Program-made: the position numbers and the translations under genes | Part shown: in pieces, positions 33,831-42,713 of the stretch | Position numbering within the stretch: position 1 is the stretch's first letter | How the letters are laid out: each line of letters opens with the position of its first letter | From: Amycolatopsis sp. QT-25 | Lineage (GTDB): Bacteria > Actinomycetota > Actinomycetes > Mycobacteriales > Pseudonocardiaceae | Reading direction: 5' to 3' | DNA length: 64,000 bases | NCBI RefSeq assembly: GCF_029369745.1 | Contig: NZ_CP120210.1 | Location: forward strand, 5,952,001 to 6,016,000 | Notes under the pieces: model-generated | The model's database searches: none | What the model was told of the DNA's origin: nothing | Seen by the model: the letters and a program-made list of their open reading frames with translations, nothing else

Positions 33831-33841
33831 ACATCCGATGT
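33831..33841. promoter_or_regulatory. candidate GntR operator, copy 2
   Basis: ACATC-C-GATGT is a perfect odd palindrome 58 bp upstream of the FAH-dehydratase-SDR operon. A one-mismatch copy sits at 29621-29631 in front of the mutarotase operon and the gntR gene. Confidence 0.55.
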
Positions 33842-34003
33842 ATACCCGACTGCCTGCGAACAGATCTAGAGGTCGGCCTGATTTGTGCGGAAAATTGATC
33901 GGATCAGTCGATACCGCTCCGAGTGTCGTGGGTCACAGATGGAATAGTTACCTACTCTAAGCAAGTTGTCGTCCGCGGAACCACCCCTGGGGAGAGGAAG
34001 AGC

Positions 34004-35248
34004 ATGACCATCGCGCCCGAGCGAGTGGAAGAACCCGTCCTGCGGCCGAGCACGACCGGACGCGCCCGATTCGTCCTGATCCTCGGCGGCCTGTCCGCCT
34101 TCGGGCCCCTGTCCATCGACATGTACCTGCCCGCGTTGCCCCAGCTGGCGGGTGAACTGCGCGCGGCGGACGCGACCGTCCAGCTCACGCTGAGCGCGTT
34201 CATCATCGGACTCGCCCTCGGCCAGCTGGTCCTCGGACCGCTGTCCGACGCGATCGGCCGTCGCAAACCGCTCATCGCCGGCCTCGCCCTCTACCTGGTC
34301 GGCTCGATCCTGTGCGCCTTCGCCCCGACCGCCGACCTGCTCATCGCCGCTCGCGGTGTCCAGGCCTTCGGCGCGGCCGCGGGCATCGTGATCGCCAGGG
34401 CGACCGTGCGCGACCTGTACTCCGGCACCGCGATGACGAAGTTCTTCTCACTGCTCATGCTGGTCAACGGCCTCGCCCCGATCCTGGCGCCGATCATCGG
34501 CGGCCAGATCCTCAACTGGACCTCGTGGCGTGGCGTGTTCGTCTGCCTGACCGTCTTCGGCGCGATCCTGCTCGTCGTGGTCTTCTTCCTGCTGCCGGAG
34601 CCCCTGCCCGAGGAGCGCCGCACGCCCGCGCGGTTCGGCTCGGTGCTGCGGAAGTACGCGAGCCTGCTCCGCGATCGCGGCTTCCTCGGCTACGCGCTGG
34701 CCTCCGGGCTGATGTTCGGCAGCCTGTTCGCCTACATCTCCGGTTCGTCCTTCGCCCTGCAAGGCGTCTACGGTCTCAGCCCGCAGGCGTACAGCCTGGT
34801 GTTCGGGCTCAACGGCATCGGCATCGTGGCCGTCGGACAGCTGAACGGGCGCGTCGTCGGCCGCTTCCCGGAACGGACCCTGCTGACCGTGGGCCTCGTC
34901 GTCGCGGCAGTCGCCGGCTTCGGCGTACTCGCCGCGGCGGTGCTGGACCTCGGCCTGATCGGGCTGCTGATCCCGTTGTTCATCCTGGTGTCGAGCATCG
35001 GCATGGTGGCACCCAACGCGAGCTCCCTGGCGCTGGCCGAGCAGGCGCGGTCCGCCGGTTCGGCGTCGGCGCTGTTGGGCGTGCTGCAGTTCGTCGTCGG
35101 CGGGCTCGCGACGCCGCTGGTCGGGCTGGGCGGCGCGGGTACCGCCGTCCCGATGGGGATCACGATGGCGGCCTTCGGCGTGCTCGCGCTGCTGGCCTTC
35201 GGGACCATGACGCGGTCTTCGCGGGGTTTGGTCGCCCAGGAGTCCTGA
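34004..35248 (+). CDS. Bcr/CflA-type MFS drug exporter
   Basis: This 414-aa protein has twelve predicted helices. SAFGPLSIDMYLPALP at the first helix and the MFS signature LGPLSDAIGRRKPLIAG between helices 2 and 3 identify the Bcr/CflA drug:proton antiporter group. The ATG at 34004 follows GGAGAGGAAGAGC. It stands alone; the upstream region (33842-34003) is AT-rich near 33935-33965 and should hold its promoter. Substrate unknown. Confidence 0.9.
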   Translation: MTIAPERVEEPVLRPSTTGRARFVLILGGLSAFGPLSIDMYLPALPQLAGELRAADATVQLTLSAFIIGLALGQLVLGPLSDAIGRRKPLIAGLALYLVGSILCAFAPTADLLIAARGVQAFGAAAGIVIARATVRDLYSGTAMTKFFSLLMLVNGLAPILAPIIGGQILNWTSWRGVFVCLTVFGAILLVVVFFLLPEPLPEERRTPARFGSVLRKYASLLRDRGFLGYALASGLMFGSLFAYISGSSFALQGVYGLSPQAYSLVFGLNGIGIVAVGQLNGRVVGRFPERTLLTVGLVVAAVAGFGVLAAAVLDLGLIGLLIPLFILVSSIGMVAPNASSLALAEQARSAGSASALLGVLQFVVGGLATPLVGLGGAGTAVPMGITMAAFGVLALLAFGTMTRSSRGLVAQES

Positions 35249-35405
35249 CCCGCTGACGAGCAGCGAGGAAAGGACCGTTCCGCACGCGGCGCCGGAAGCC
35301 GGTGCCGAGGCGGAGGATCGGTTAACCCATCAGTAGGAATGTCGGCCAACCCGCGTCACGGGCCCGAAACGGCCCCGTCCCAGCCTCGGACGAGAAAGGG
35401 AGAAC

Positions 35406-35639
35406 ATGGGACACGGGAGGATGAGGATGTTGGCACCGCGGGACGAATGGTCGGTCGGCTGCCGGGATCTCGCGGGCAGGCGCCGGGACGTGACGGTGTT
35501 CGTGAGCAGCGACAAGATCGTGCTCGTGGCGCCGCCCGGCGAAGCCGCCGTGCTCGGGCCGCTGGACGTGGGGCGCCTGCGTGCCGCGCTCCGCGACGCC
35601 GTGGTCGCGGTGGCCGAACATCCGGACCACAGCGGATGA
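35406..35639 (+). CDS. hypothetical small protein
   Basis: This 77-aa protein reads as a compact globular sequence (RRDVTVFVSSDKIVLVAPPG, then AAVLGPLDVGRLRAALRDAV) with no signal or membrane segment. I recognise no family. GGGAGAAC precedes ATG 35406; ATGs at 35424 and 35430 are alternative starts. It lies 59 nt before the acyl-CoA reductase gene but a promoter-like palindrome separates them. Confidence 0.55.
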   Translation: MGHGRMRMLAPRDEWSVGCRDLAGRRRDVTVFVSSDKIVLVAPPGEAAVLGPLDVGRLRAALRDAVVAVAEHPDHSG

Positions 35640-35643
35640 CAAC

Positions 35644-35672
35644 TACCGTTCCTACTTCCGAGTAGGTAGAGT
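35644..35672 (+). promoter_or_regulatory. candidate promoter with palindromic spacer
   Basis: A weak -35 TACCGT (35644-35649) and -10 TAGAGT (35667-35672) are 17 bp apart. The spacer contains CCTACT-TCCG-AGTAGG (35651-35666), a perfect inverted repeat. A dimeric regulator bound there would control the acyl-CoA reductase gene directly. No regulator gene is adjacent. Confidence 0.45.
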
Positions 35673-35697
35673 CGGCCCTGTTCGGAAGGAGCCGGCC

Positions 35698-37671
35698 ATG
35701 ACCACCTACTTCGTGACGGGCGCGACGGGTTTTCTGGGCAAACGCCTGGTAGCCCGCCTGCTACGGCGACCCGAGACCGTCGCCGTCCACGTTCTCGTGC
35801 GGGAGACCTCCCGCGGGAAACTCCCGAGCCACGAAAAGCTCGTTCCCGTGACCGGCGATCTGACCGAACCCTCGCTGGGCATCGATCCCGCCCACCTCGG
35901 TCCCCTCGACCACGTCGTGCACCTCGGCGCGATCTACGACCTCACCGCGGACGAAGCGGCGAACCGCGCGGCCAACGTCGACGGCACTCGCCACGTCCTG
36001 GAGTTCGCCGCCGCCGCGAAGGCCGGGCTCTTCCACCACGTCTCGTCGATCGCGGTCGCCGGGCAGTACGCCGGGCGCTTCACCGAAGCCGACTTCGACC
36101 TCGGCCAGAGCTTCGCGTCGCCGTACCACGCGACGAAGTTCGAGGCCGAGAAACTCGTGCGACGGCACGGGAAAACGCCGTTCCGGGTGTACCGGCCCTC
36201 CGCCGTGGCCGGTGATTCGCGGACCGGCGAGATGGACAAGATCGACGGCCCGTACTACTTCCTCCCCGCGATCTCCCGGCTCGCCGCGCTGCCGCGCCGT
36301 CTTCCACTGGCCGCCCCGGATCTCGGCGCCACGAACATCGTGCCGGTCGACTACGTCGTCGAAGCGATGGAACACCTCATGCACGTCGACGCGCCCAGCG
36401 GCAGCACCTACCACCTCGCGTCGCCCCGCCCGCAGCCGCTTCACGAGGTTTACAACGCCTTCGCGCGAGCCGCGGGCGCGCCGAAGATCTCCGCCGTCCT
36501 TCCCGTTCGGCCGTCCGGGGTGCTGAAGCGCACCGGAACCCGGCTGGCGAAAACCGCGGCGGCCGGGCTGGACCGGATTCCCGGCGGACGTTCGGCCCGC
36601 GCGGCGGTACTGACCGAACTCGGCATCCCGCCCGAAGTCCTGCCTCACCTGAGCCTGGAGGTCGACTTCGACACGAGCGCGACCACAGCCGCGCTCGAAG
36701 GCAGCGGAATCACCTTGCCCCCGCTGACGGAGTACGCCGGTCCGCTCTATCGGTACTGGCTCGAGCACCTGGATCCCGATCGCGGCCGCCGCCGCCGCGG
36801 GCCGGAACCACTCGACGGCCGCAAGGTCCTGATCACCGGCGCCTCGTCGGGTATCGGGCGCGCGTCCGCGCTGGCCGTCGCCGCGAAGGGCGGCGAAGTG
36901 ATCCTCGTGGCCAGGCGCGCCGACGAACTCGAAGAGGTCCGCGAGCAGATCGTCGCGGCGGGCGGGAAGGCGGCGGCGTATCCGTGCGACCTCACCGACG
37001 GCGACGCGGTCGACGCACTGGTCAAGGACGTGCTGGCCGCGCACGGCGCCGTCGACATGCTGGTCAACAACGCGGGCCGCTCGATCCGGCGGTCGCTTTC
37101 GCTGTCCACCGAACGGTTCCACGACTTCGAACGCACGATGGCGATCAACTACTTCGGCCCCGTGCGGCTGACCCTCGGCCTGCTGCCCTCGATGACCGCG
37201 CGCGGGTTCGGCCACGTCGTCAACGTGACCACCCAAGGACTCCAGACCGACACCCCGCGGTTTTCCGCTTACCTGGCTTCGAAGGCCGCGCTGGAGGAGT
37301 TCGGGCTGACCGCCGGCAGGGAAACGCTTTCCGACGGTGTCACCTTCACGTCGGTCCGGATGCCGCTGGTGCGCACCGACATGATCGCGCCGACCGGGTC
37401 CTATCGCGGTATGCCGTCGAGCTCCCCCGAACGCGCCGCCGCGCTCGTGGTGAAGGCCTTGGAGAAACGGCCCGAGATCCTGAATCTGCCCGAGGGCACG
37501 GCCGCCGAACTCGTGACGCTCGTCGCACCCAGGACGACGCGGTTCTTCGCCCACCTCGTCTATCGCGCGATGCCCGAGTCGGCGCCGGAATCCCGTGGCC
37601 TGCCCCGGAAGGCGCCACTCGCCTCGGTGGCGGGCGCGGTCACCAGGCTGGTCTGGCGCCGCCGCCCCTGA
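35698..37671 (+). CDS. two-domain fatty acyl-CoA reductase/SDR (AcrA1-like)
   Basis: This 657-aa fusion has two NAD(P)-binding domains. Residues 1-350 form an extended-SDR/fatty acyl reductase domain (TGATGFLGKRLVARLL, VHLGAIYDLTADE, active-site YHATK). Residues about 375-620 form a classical SDR domain (LITGASSGIGRASAL, NNAG, YLASK). The same order and length occur in mycobacterial AcrA1 (about 650 aa), proposed to reduce long-chain acyl-CoA or beta-keto groups in wax or envelope lipid metabolism. The ATG at 35698 follows GGAAGGAG. It stands alone as a transcription unit. Confidence 0.82.
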   Translation: MTTYFVTGATGFLGKRLVARLLRRPETVAVHVLVRETSRGKLPSHEKLVPVTGDLTEPSLGIDPAHLGPLDHVVHLGAIYDLTADEAANRAANVDGTRHVLEFAAAAKAGLFHHVSSIAVAGQYAGRFTEADFDLGQSFASPYHATKFEAEKLVRRHGKTPFRVYRPSAVAGDSRTGEMDKIDGPYYFLPAISRLAALPRRLPLAAPDLGATNIVPVDYVVEAMEHLMHVDAPSGSTYHLASPRPQPLHEVYNAFARAAGAPKISAVLPVRPSGVLKRTGTRLAKTAAAGLDRIPGGRSARAAVLTELGIPPEVLPHLSLEVDFDTSATTAALEGSGITLPPLTEYAGPLYRYWLEHLDPDRGRRRRGPEPLDGRKVLITGASSGIGRASALAVAAKGGEVILVARRADELEEVREQIVAAGGKAAAYPCDLTDGDAVDALVKDVLAAHGAVDMLVNNAGRSIRRSLSLSTERFHDFERTMAINYFGPVRLTLGLLPSMTARGFGHVVNVTTQGLQTDTPRFSAYLASKAALEEFGLTAGRETLSDGVTFTSVRMPLVRTDMIAPTGSYRGMPSSSPERAAALVVKALEKRPEILNLPEGTAAELVTLVAPRTTRFFAHLVYRAMPESAPESRGLPRKAPLASVAGAVTRLVWRRRP

Positions 37672-37785
37672 CGTCCTCGCCGCCGGGCACGATCGGGGCG
37701 CGCCCCCGGCCGCTACCATCGGTTTCCGATACGCCGGGGGTCGGCGGACTCGGGCCGAGGCAGGACGAGGAGGGAAAGGGGCAGT

Positions 37786-39603
37786 GTGGACGTCGCCAGT
37801 CCCCCGCTGACGACCGGACCGGACGCCACGAGGACGGCATCGGCGCGTCCGTCCAGGACAGTGCTCCGGCTTTCGCTGCACGCGACGTGGGTGATCGCGC
37901 TCGCCGTCGCCACCGAACTCCGGGTGGGGCGCTTCGGTTTCCACCCGTCGGACCAGGGTTTCATCCTCGCCCAGGCCTGGCGCGTGCGGCACGGCGAGGT
38001 CCCGCACGCCGACATCATCTCCGCACGGCCGCTGGGTTCGGCGTATCTGCACATCGTCGACTTCGTGCTGCCGGGCCCGCTGTTCTTCGTCTCCAGCGTG
38101 CTCAGCATGCTGGAGATCATCCTGGCGACCATCGCGTTCGCCGTACTGGTCACCCGCCGCCGCGTCCGCGACTGGGGGCCGGGGCTCACCGGCCTGACGG
38201 CGGCCGCGTCGCTGCTGAACCTCAACGCCTTCCCGCTGATGGCGTGGCACACGATCGACGGGATCTTCCTGACCGCCTGCGGTGCCTGGGCGCTGGATTC
38301 GGGGCTGCGCAACGGCAAGGCGTGGCCGCGGCGGTTCGGCCTCGTGCTGCTGGGCACCGCGGTGTTCGTCAAACAGAGTTTCGCGCCGGTGCCGCTGATC
38401 GCGTTGTGCTGGCTGCTGCTGCACCCGTCGCTGCGGGAAGGCGCGTTCCGCACCGGCCGCTGGTGGCGGCGCCTGGCCGGGGATCTGGTGGCACTGGGCG
38501 CTTTTCTGGTCTTCTACGTCGGAATCGTCACGGTCGACGGCGGGCTCGGCCCGATGGCCGAGCAGCTCACCGGCGGTCTGCCCGCGTACGGCGAGCGACT
38601 TCTCGGTCTGTGGCTCGGAAATCCCGAAACCCTGCTGCGGCCGCCGGTGCGCGGCCTGACCTTCTTCACGATCGTCGGGGTGTTTCTGGCCCTGCTCGGG
38701 GTCTTCCGTGAGCGCGCCGGATTCGCCGGAGCGGTCCTCGCGCGACTGTTCCTCCTGATGGGTGTGGCGGTGGTGGTCGGCACCGTCGTGGATGGACACT
38801 TCACCGGCGCATCGCGCTGGGCGGACGTCCTCTGGTGGATCCTCGGTGTCGCGCTGCTGGTGAACTGGGCCGCGAAACGGCGGTTCCCGATGATGGGGGC
38901 ACTCGTCTTCGCGACGGGCTTCATGACCAGTCTGTCCTGGGGGAACGACACTCCGACGCTGTTCACCGGAACGCTGGCGCTGACGGCGATCCTCGAACTG
39001 TCGGACGCGCTGCCCCCGCTGCCGGATCCGCCTCGCCGGATCGCGTCGGTGGGCGCCACCGCGACGGGCCTGGTCGCCGTGCTGGCGTCGGGGTGGGCCG
39101 TGGTCGTGCACCACGACGAAGCCGCGTATCTCGACATGGCGCGCGAGAAACTGACCGGTGACCTCGGCACGGTGACCTCGTCGATGCGCGGCGTCCGGAC
39201 GAATCCCGGCACGTTCACCTACATCTCCCAGATCCAGGAGTGCGTCACACGCTACCCCGCGGGGCGTACGGCGGTCCTGCCCGACAACCCGTTCGCCTAT
39301 CCCGCCTTCGGCCTGCGCAACCCGTTTCCGCTGGAATGGCCGCTGCCGCTGGAGATCGTCGCCGACGCCCCGCAACGCATGCTCGCGAGGGCCGACGAGC
39401 TCAACCGCGAAGGCGACTACTTGGTGCTCTTCCAGACCGTGAGCATGCAGGCCCTGGCCAAGGGCGGCCCGGTGCCCGCGGAGGTCGAGGGCGACGCGCC
39501 GATCTTCGACTACCTCGGGCTGGAGAACGCGCTACGAGCGCGGCTCACCGGGCGGACCGTCACGTGCGGCAGCTTCATCGGCAAGTGGGCACCGCGCCCC
39601 TGA
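37786..39603 (+). CDS. polytopic membrane protein, GT-C-like
   Basis: This 605-aa protein has about ten predicted membrane helices in the first two thirds and a soluble C-terminal domain of about 150 residues (from HHDEAAYLDMAREKL). An early acidic loop HPSDQGFILAQAWRVRHGEV resembles the first extracytoplasmic loop of GT-C glycosyltransferases, which use lipid-linked sugars. No specific family is certain. The GTG at 37786 follows GAGGAGGGAAAGG. It ends directly on a 63-bp hairpin. Confidence 0.65.
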   Translation: MDVASPPLTTGPDATRTASARPSRTVLRLSLHATWVIALAVATELRVGRFGFHPSDQGFILAQAWRVRHGEVPHADIISARPLGSAYLHIVDFVLPGPLFFVSSVLSMLEIILATIAFAVLVTRRRVRDWGPGLTGLTAAASLLNLNAFPLMAWHTIDGIFLTACGAWALDSGLRNGKAWPRRFGLVLLGTAVFVKQSFAPVPLIALCWLLLHPSLREGAFRTGRWWRRLAGDLVALGAFLVFYVGIVTVDGGLGPMAEQLTGGLPAYGERLLGLWLGNPETLLRPPVRGLTFFTIVGVFLALLGVFRERAGFAGAVLARLFLLMGVAVVVGTVVDGHFTGASRWADVLWWILGVALLVNWAAKRRFPMMGALVFATGFMTSLSWGNDTPTLFTGTLALTAILELSDALPPLPDPPRRIASVGATATGLVAVLASGWAVVVHHDEAAYLDMAREKLTGDLGTVTSSMRGVRTNPGTFTYISQIQECVTRYPAGRTAVLPDNPFAYPAFGLRNPFPLEWPLPLEIVADAPQRMLARADELNREGDYLVLFQTVSMQALAKGGPVPAEVEGDAPIFDYLGLENALRARLTGRTVTCGSFIGKWAPRP

Positions 39604-39666
39604 CGCAATTCGTCACCTCCTTGCGATGGTCGCGCGCCACGTCTCGCAAGGAGGTGACGAATTGCG
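39604..39666. terminator. 63-bp hairpin between convergent genes, family 2
   Basis: Two perfect 23-nt arms (start CGCAATTCGTCACCTCC) flank a 17-nt GC-rich loop. The hairpin begins on the base after the membrane-protein stop and ends 4 nt before the mocR stop, so it can terminate both. The arms differ from the copy at 13149-13212 at matching positions on both sides, so pairing is conserved. Confidence 0.75.
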
Positions 39667-39670
39667 GGGG

Positions 39671-40987
39671 TCAGTCGACCCCGGCGTCCTCGGGGCGGCC
39701 GGAAGCGAGGCGCGCGAGGACGTCCAAAGCGGTCCCGAGCGTCTCCAGAGGCGGCGAGGACACCGCCAGCCGCACCGCGTTCGGGGCGTGGCCGGGGACG
39801 ACGGCGAACGCCGCCGCCGGGGTGACGGCGATCCCGCGCCGTGCGGCCGCGGCGACGAAGGTCTCGGCTCGCCAGTGCTCGGGCAGTTCCCACCAGCAGT
39901 GGTACGCCTGCGGATCGGCACGCACCGTGAAGCCGGCCAGCCGAGCCGCCGTCACCCGTTGGCGTTCGGCGGCGTCGAGCCGTTTCGCCCGTTCGACGGT
40001 TTCCAGGGTGCCGCCGGTGATCCACCGGGTGGCGGCTTCGACGGCGAGCCGTGGCGCGACCCAGCCACCCGAGCGGACGGCCGCGGCCAGCCGATCCGTC
40101 CATTCCGCCGGAACGGCGAGGAATCCGGTGGTCAGCCCCGGGGCGAGCCGTTTCGACAGGCTGTCGGCGAACACGGTGCGCTCCGGCGCGTACGCCGCGA
40201 ACGGACGGACCTCGGGCCGGAGGAAGGTGTAGATCCCGTCCTCGATCACCGGGATGTCCATCCGCCGCACGGTCTCCGCCAGCTCGACGCGCCGCGCTTC
40301 GTCCATTGTGGACCCGAGTGGGTTGTGCAGCGTCGGCTGGACGTACAGCGCGCGAACGGAGGCGGCTTCGAGTGCCTCGGGAACGAGCCCCCTGTCGTCG
40401 GTCTCGATGGGCACCAACTGGACGCCGAGCCGTCCGGCGAGCGCCTTGACCACCGGATACGTGATGGCCTCGACGGCGAGCCGTTCCCCCATCGGCACGA
40501 AGGCGGCGATGGCGGCCGCGATGGCCTGACGCCCGCTCCCGGCGAAGAGGATTTCCGGTGCCCAGCCGTCCTTCGCGAACAGTCCGGCGGCGGCGTCCCG
40601 CGCCTGCTTCGAACCGGACACACTTCCCGGCCGCAGCGCCGCCGTCAGGACGTCGTCACGCAGCAGCGGCTCCAGCGCCTTCCCGATCAGCGCCGTTTGC
40701 CCGGGCAAGACGGCGAAATTGAGTTCGAGGTCGACCGTCGCGCCGCCCGGTTCGGCGAGCGCGGTCTCCACCGGTGGCCTGCCGGCGCGGACGAACGTGC
40801 CGCGGCCGACCTCGCCGACCACGACGCCTCTCCGGACGAGTTCGCCGTAGACCCGGGCGGCGGTCGAGTTGGCGATTCCGCGCTCGCGAGCGAACCGCCG
40901 CTGCGGAGGCAGCCTGTCACCAGGGCGGAGCCTGCCCGCCTCGACGTCCGCGGAGATCTCGTCCGCGACCAGCCGGTAGTCCTCCAT
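39671..40987 (-). CDS. MocR-type regulator (GntR HTH + aminotransferase)
   Basis: This 438-aa protein joins an N-terminal GntR winged helix (GDRLPPQRRFARERGIANST) to an aminotransferase class I-like domain. The PLP lysine lies in FADSLSKRLAPGLTTGF and LHNPLGSTMDEARR is also present. MocR proteins use PLP as a cofactor or sensor. ATG 40987 has GAAGGA upstream; GTG 41005 is an alternative. It is divergent from the iron-type ABC ATPase, but that gene has its own iron box, so the MocR target is uncertain. Confidence 0.88.
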   Translation of the reverse strand: MEDYRLVADEISADVEAGRLRPGDRLPPQRRFARERGIANSTAARVYGELVRRGVVVGEVGRGTFVRAGRPPVETALAEPGGATVDLELNFAVLPGQTALIGKALEPLLRDDVLTAALRPGSVSGSKQARDAAAGLFAKDGWAPEILFAGSGRQAIAAAIAAFVPMGERLAVEAITYPVVKALAGRLGVQLVPIETDDRGLVPEALEAASVRALYVQPTLHNPLGSTMDEARRVELAETVRRMDIPVIEDGIYTFLRPEVRPFAAYAPERTVFADSLSKRLAPGLTTGFLAVPAEWTDRLAAAVRSGGWVAPRLAVEAATRWITGGTLETVERAKRLDAAERQRVTAARLAGFTVRADPQAYHCWWELPEHWRAETFVAAAARRGIAVTPAAAFAVVPGHAPNAVRLAVSSPPLETLGTALDVLARLASGRPEDAGVD

Positions 40988-41110
40988 GCCGTCCTTCGAT
41001 CGCACCGAGTGCCTTCACGCGATTGCACTGGGGATAGCGCACTGGCGATGATGCCATCGACACTCGTCGTGCGCCGACTGCGACCTGCGGAACACCACAA
41101 CAGCGGAGTC

Positions 41111-41129
41111 CTAGGTTAGCCTCACCTGT
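41111..41129. promoter_or_regulatory. IdeR/DmdR iron box
   Basis: CTAGGTTAGCCTCACCTGT matches 14 of 19 positions of the actinobacterial IdeR/DmdR1 consensus TTAGGTTAGGCTAACCTAA. It ends one base before the GTG start of the ABC ATPase, so the promoter and start must be very close and the message may be leaderless. Iron-loaded IdeR would repress the gene. Confidence 0.75.
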
Positions 41130-41957
41130 GTGAAGACCGTGGAAACCGTCACCGAGCAGACCACGACGTCCCGCCTGCACGCGGACGCGCTGACACTCGC
41201 CTACGACGGCCGGACCGTCGCCCAGGACCTCGGGGTGGTCATCCCCGACCGGTCGTTCACCGTCATCGTCGGCCCGAACGCCTGCGGCAAGACGACCCTG
41301 CTGCGCGCGCTCGCGCGCATGCTCAAACCCCACCAGGGTTCGGTGTTCCTCGACGGCCAGGTGATCAGCTCGTTCCCCGCCAAGGAGGTCGCCCGGCGGC
41401 TCGGCCTGCTGCCGCAGAGCTCGATCGCGCCCGACGGCATCACCGTCGCGGACCTCGTCGCGCGTGGCCGGTACCCCCATCAGCGGCTGCTGCGCCAGTG
41501 GTCCCGCGAGGACGCCACCGTGGTCGCGGAATCCCTGCGCGCCACCGGGGTCGACGACCTCGCCGAGCGGCTGGTCGACGAGCTGTCGGGCGGCCAGCGG
41601 CAGCGTGTGTGGATGGCGATGGCGCTCGCCCAGGAGACCGACCTCCTCCTGCTCGACGAGCCGACGACCTATCTGGACATCGCGCACCAGATGGACATCC
41701 TCGACCTGTGCGCGCAATTGCACCGGGAACAGGGCCGGACGCTGGTGGCGGTGCTGCACGACCTCAACCACGCCGCCCGGTACGCGACGCACATGATCGC
41801 GATGCGCGACGGGGAAGTACTGGCGACAGGCGCGCCCGAAGACGTCGTCACCGCCGCCAACGTCGAACGGATCTTCGAGCTGCCCTGCCGCGTCATGCCG
41901 TGCCCCGAGACCGGGACCCCACTGGTCATCCCGAAGGCGGTCCGTCGCGCCGCTTGA
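41130..41957 (+). CDS. iron-siderophore ABC transporter ATPase (FecE/FepC type)
   Basis: This 275-aa ABC ATPase has Walker A GPNACGKTTLL (about 49-59), Q-loop LLPQSS, signature LSGGQRQR, Walker B LLLLDEPTTYLDI and the switch histidine in VLHDLNHAARYA. GRYPHQRLLRQWS between the Q-loop and the signature is typical of siderophore/heme importers. The alanine in GPNACGKT replaces the usual glycine. No permease or binding-protein gene is adjacent, so it is an orphan subunit serving a transporter elsewhere. The upstream iron box indicates iron control. Confidence 0.9.
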   Translation: MKTVETVTEQTTTSRLHADALTLAYDGRTVAQDLGVVIPDRSFTVIVGPNACGKTTLLRALARMLKPHQGSVFLDGQVISSFPAKEVARRLGLLPQSSIAPDGITVADLVARGRYPHQRLLRQWSREDATVVAESLRATGVDDLAERLVDELSGGQRQRVWMAMALAQETDLLLLDEPTTYLDIAHQMDILDLCAQLHREQGRTLVAVLHDLNHAARYATHMIAMRDGEVLATGAPEDVVTAANVERIFELPCRVMPCPETGTPLVIPKAVRRAA

Positions 41958-42032
41958 GGTTCGGCAGGGCGGCCGCCCCGATGGATGTTTTCGGGACCGG
42001 CCGACGGCGTTAAGTTCGCTCGAGGAGGTTCC

Positions 42033-42689
42033 ATGACTCAGGAAATCTGGTCCAAGGTCGACGAGTACATCTTCGACGCGCTCATCCCGGCCGATCCGAC
42101 CCTCGACGGGGCACTCGCCGCTTCGGCGGAGGCGGGGATGCCGTCGATCGCCGTCGCGCCGAACCAAGGCAAACTGCTCCATCTGCTGGCGAGGATGATC
42201 GGCGCCCGGTCGATACTGGAGATCGGCACGCTCGGCGGCTACAGCACCATCTGGCTCGCCCGCGCCCTGCCACCCGGAGGGCGTCTCGTGACGCTCGAGT
42301 ACCACCCGAAATTCGCCGAGGTCGCGCGGAAGAGCATCGACGCCGCCGGTGTCGGCGAGCTCGTCGACATCCGGATCGGGGAAGCACTGGACCTGCTGCC
42401 CGGCGTCGAAGGCCCGCTCGACCTGACGTTCATCGACGCGGACCGGGTCAACAACCCGGCCTACTTCGAGGCGGCGCTGAAGCTGACCAGGCCGGGCGGC
42501 GTGATCGTGATCGACAACGTCGTCCGCGCCGGTGCGGTGGCCGACCCGGCGAACACCTCCGACGAGATCGAAGGGCTCCGGCGGATGCACGAACTGATCA
42601 CCGCCGAACCGCGGGTCGACGCGACCGCGTTGCAGACCGTCGGCAAGAAGGGATACGACGGGCTGACCGTCGTCCTCGTGACGTCCTAG
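42033..42689 (+). CDS. class I SAM-dependent O-methyltransferase
   Basis: This 218-aa methyltransferase of the catechol O-methyltransferase-like family has the SAM-binding LEIGTLGGYSTIWLARAL (about 61-78), the metal-binding FIDADRVNNPAY and GGVIVIDNVVRAG. The ATG at 42033 follows GAGGAGG. The ABC ATPase lies 75 nt upstream on the same strand, so cotranscription is possible but not shown. Substrate unknown, probably a phenolic hydroxyl. Confidence 0.88.
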   Translation: MTQEIWSKVDEYIFDALIPADPTLDGALAASAEAGMPSIAVAPNQGKLLHLLARMIGARSILEIGTLGGYSTIWLARALPPGGRLVTLEYHPKFAEVARKSIDAAGVGELVDIRIGEALDLLPGVEGPLDLTFIDADRVNNPAYFEAALKLTRPGGVIVIDNVVRAGAVADPANTSDEIEGLRRMHELITAEPRVDATALQTVGKKGYDGLTVVLVTS

Positions 42690-42713
42690 CGACCGTTTCG
42701 CGTGACCGCCGCG

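Noticed and set aside
33941..33960. TTACCTACTCTAA before the MFS gene, resembling the CCTACT...AGTAGG site at 35651-35666
   Set aside because: Only one half-site is shared and the second arm is missing, so a common regulator cannot be supported.
35761..39375. A 1204-codon open frame on the minus strand
   Set aside because: It is antisense to the acyl-CoA reductase and the membrane-protein gene, has no domain, and arises from the high GC of third positions.
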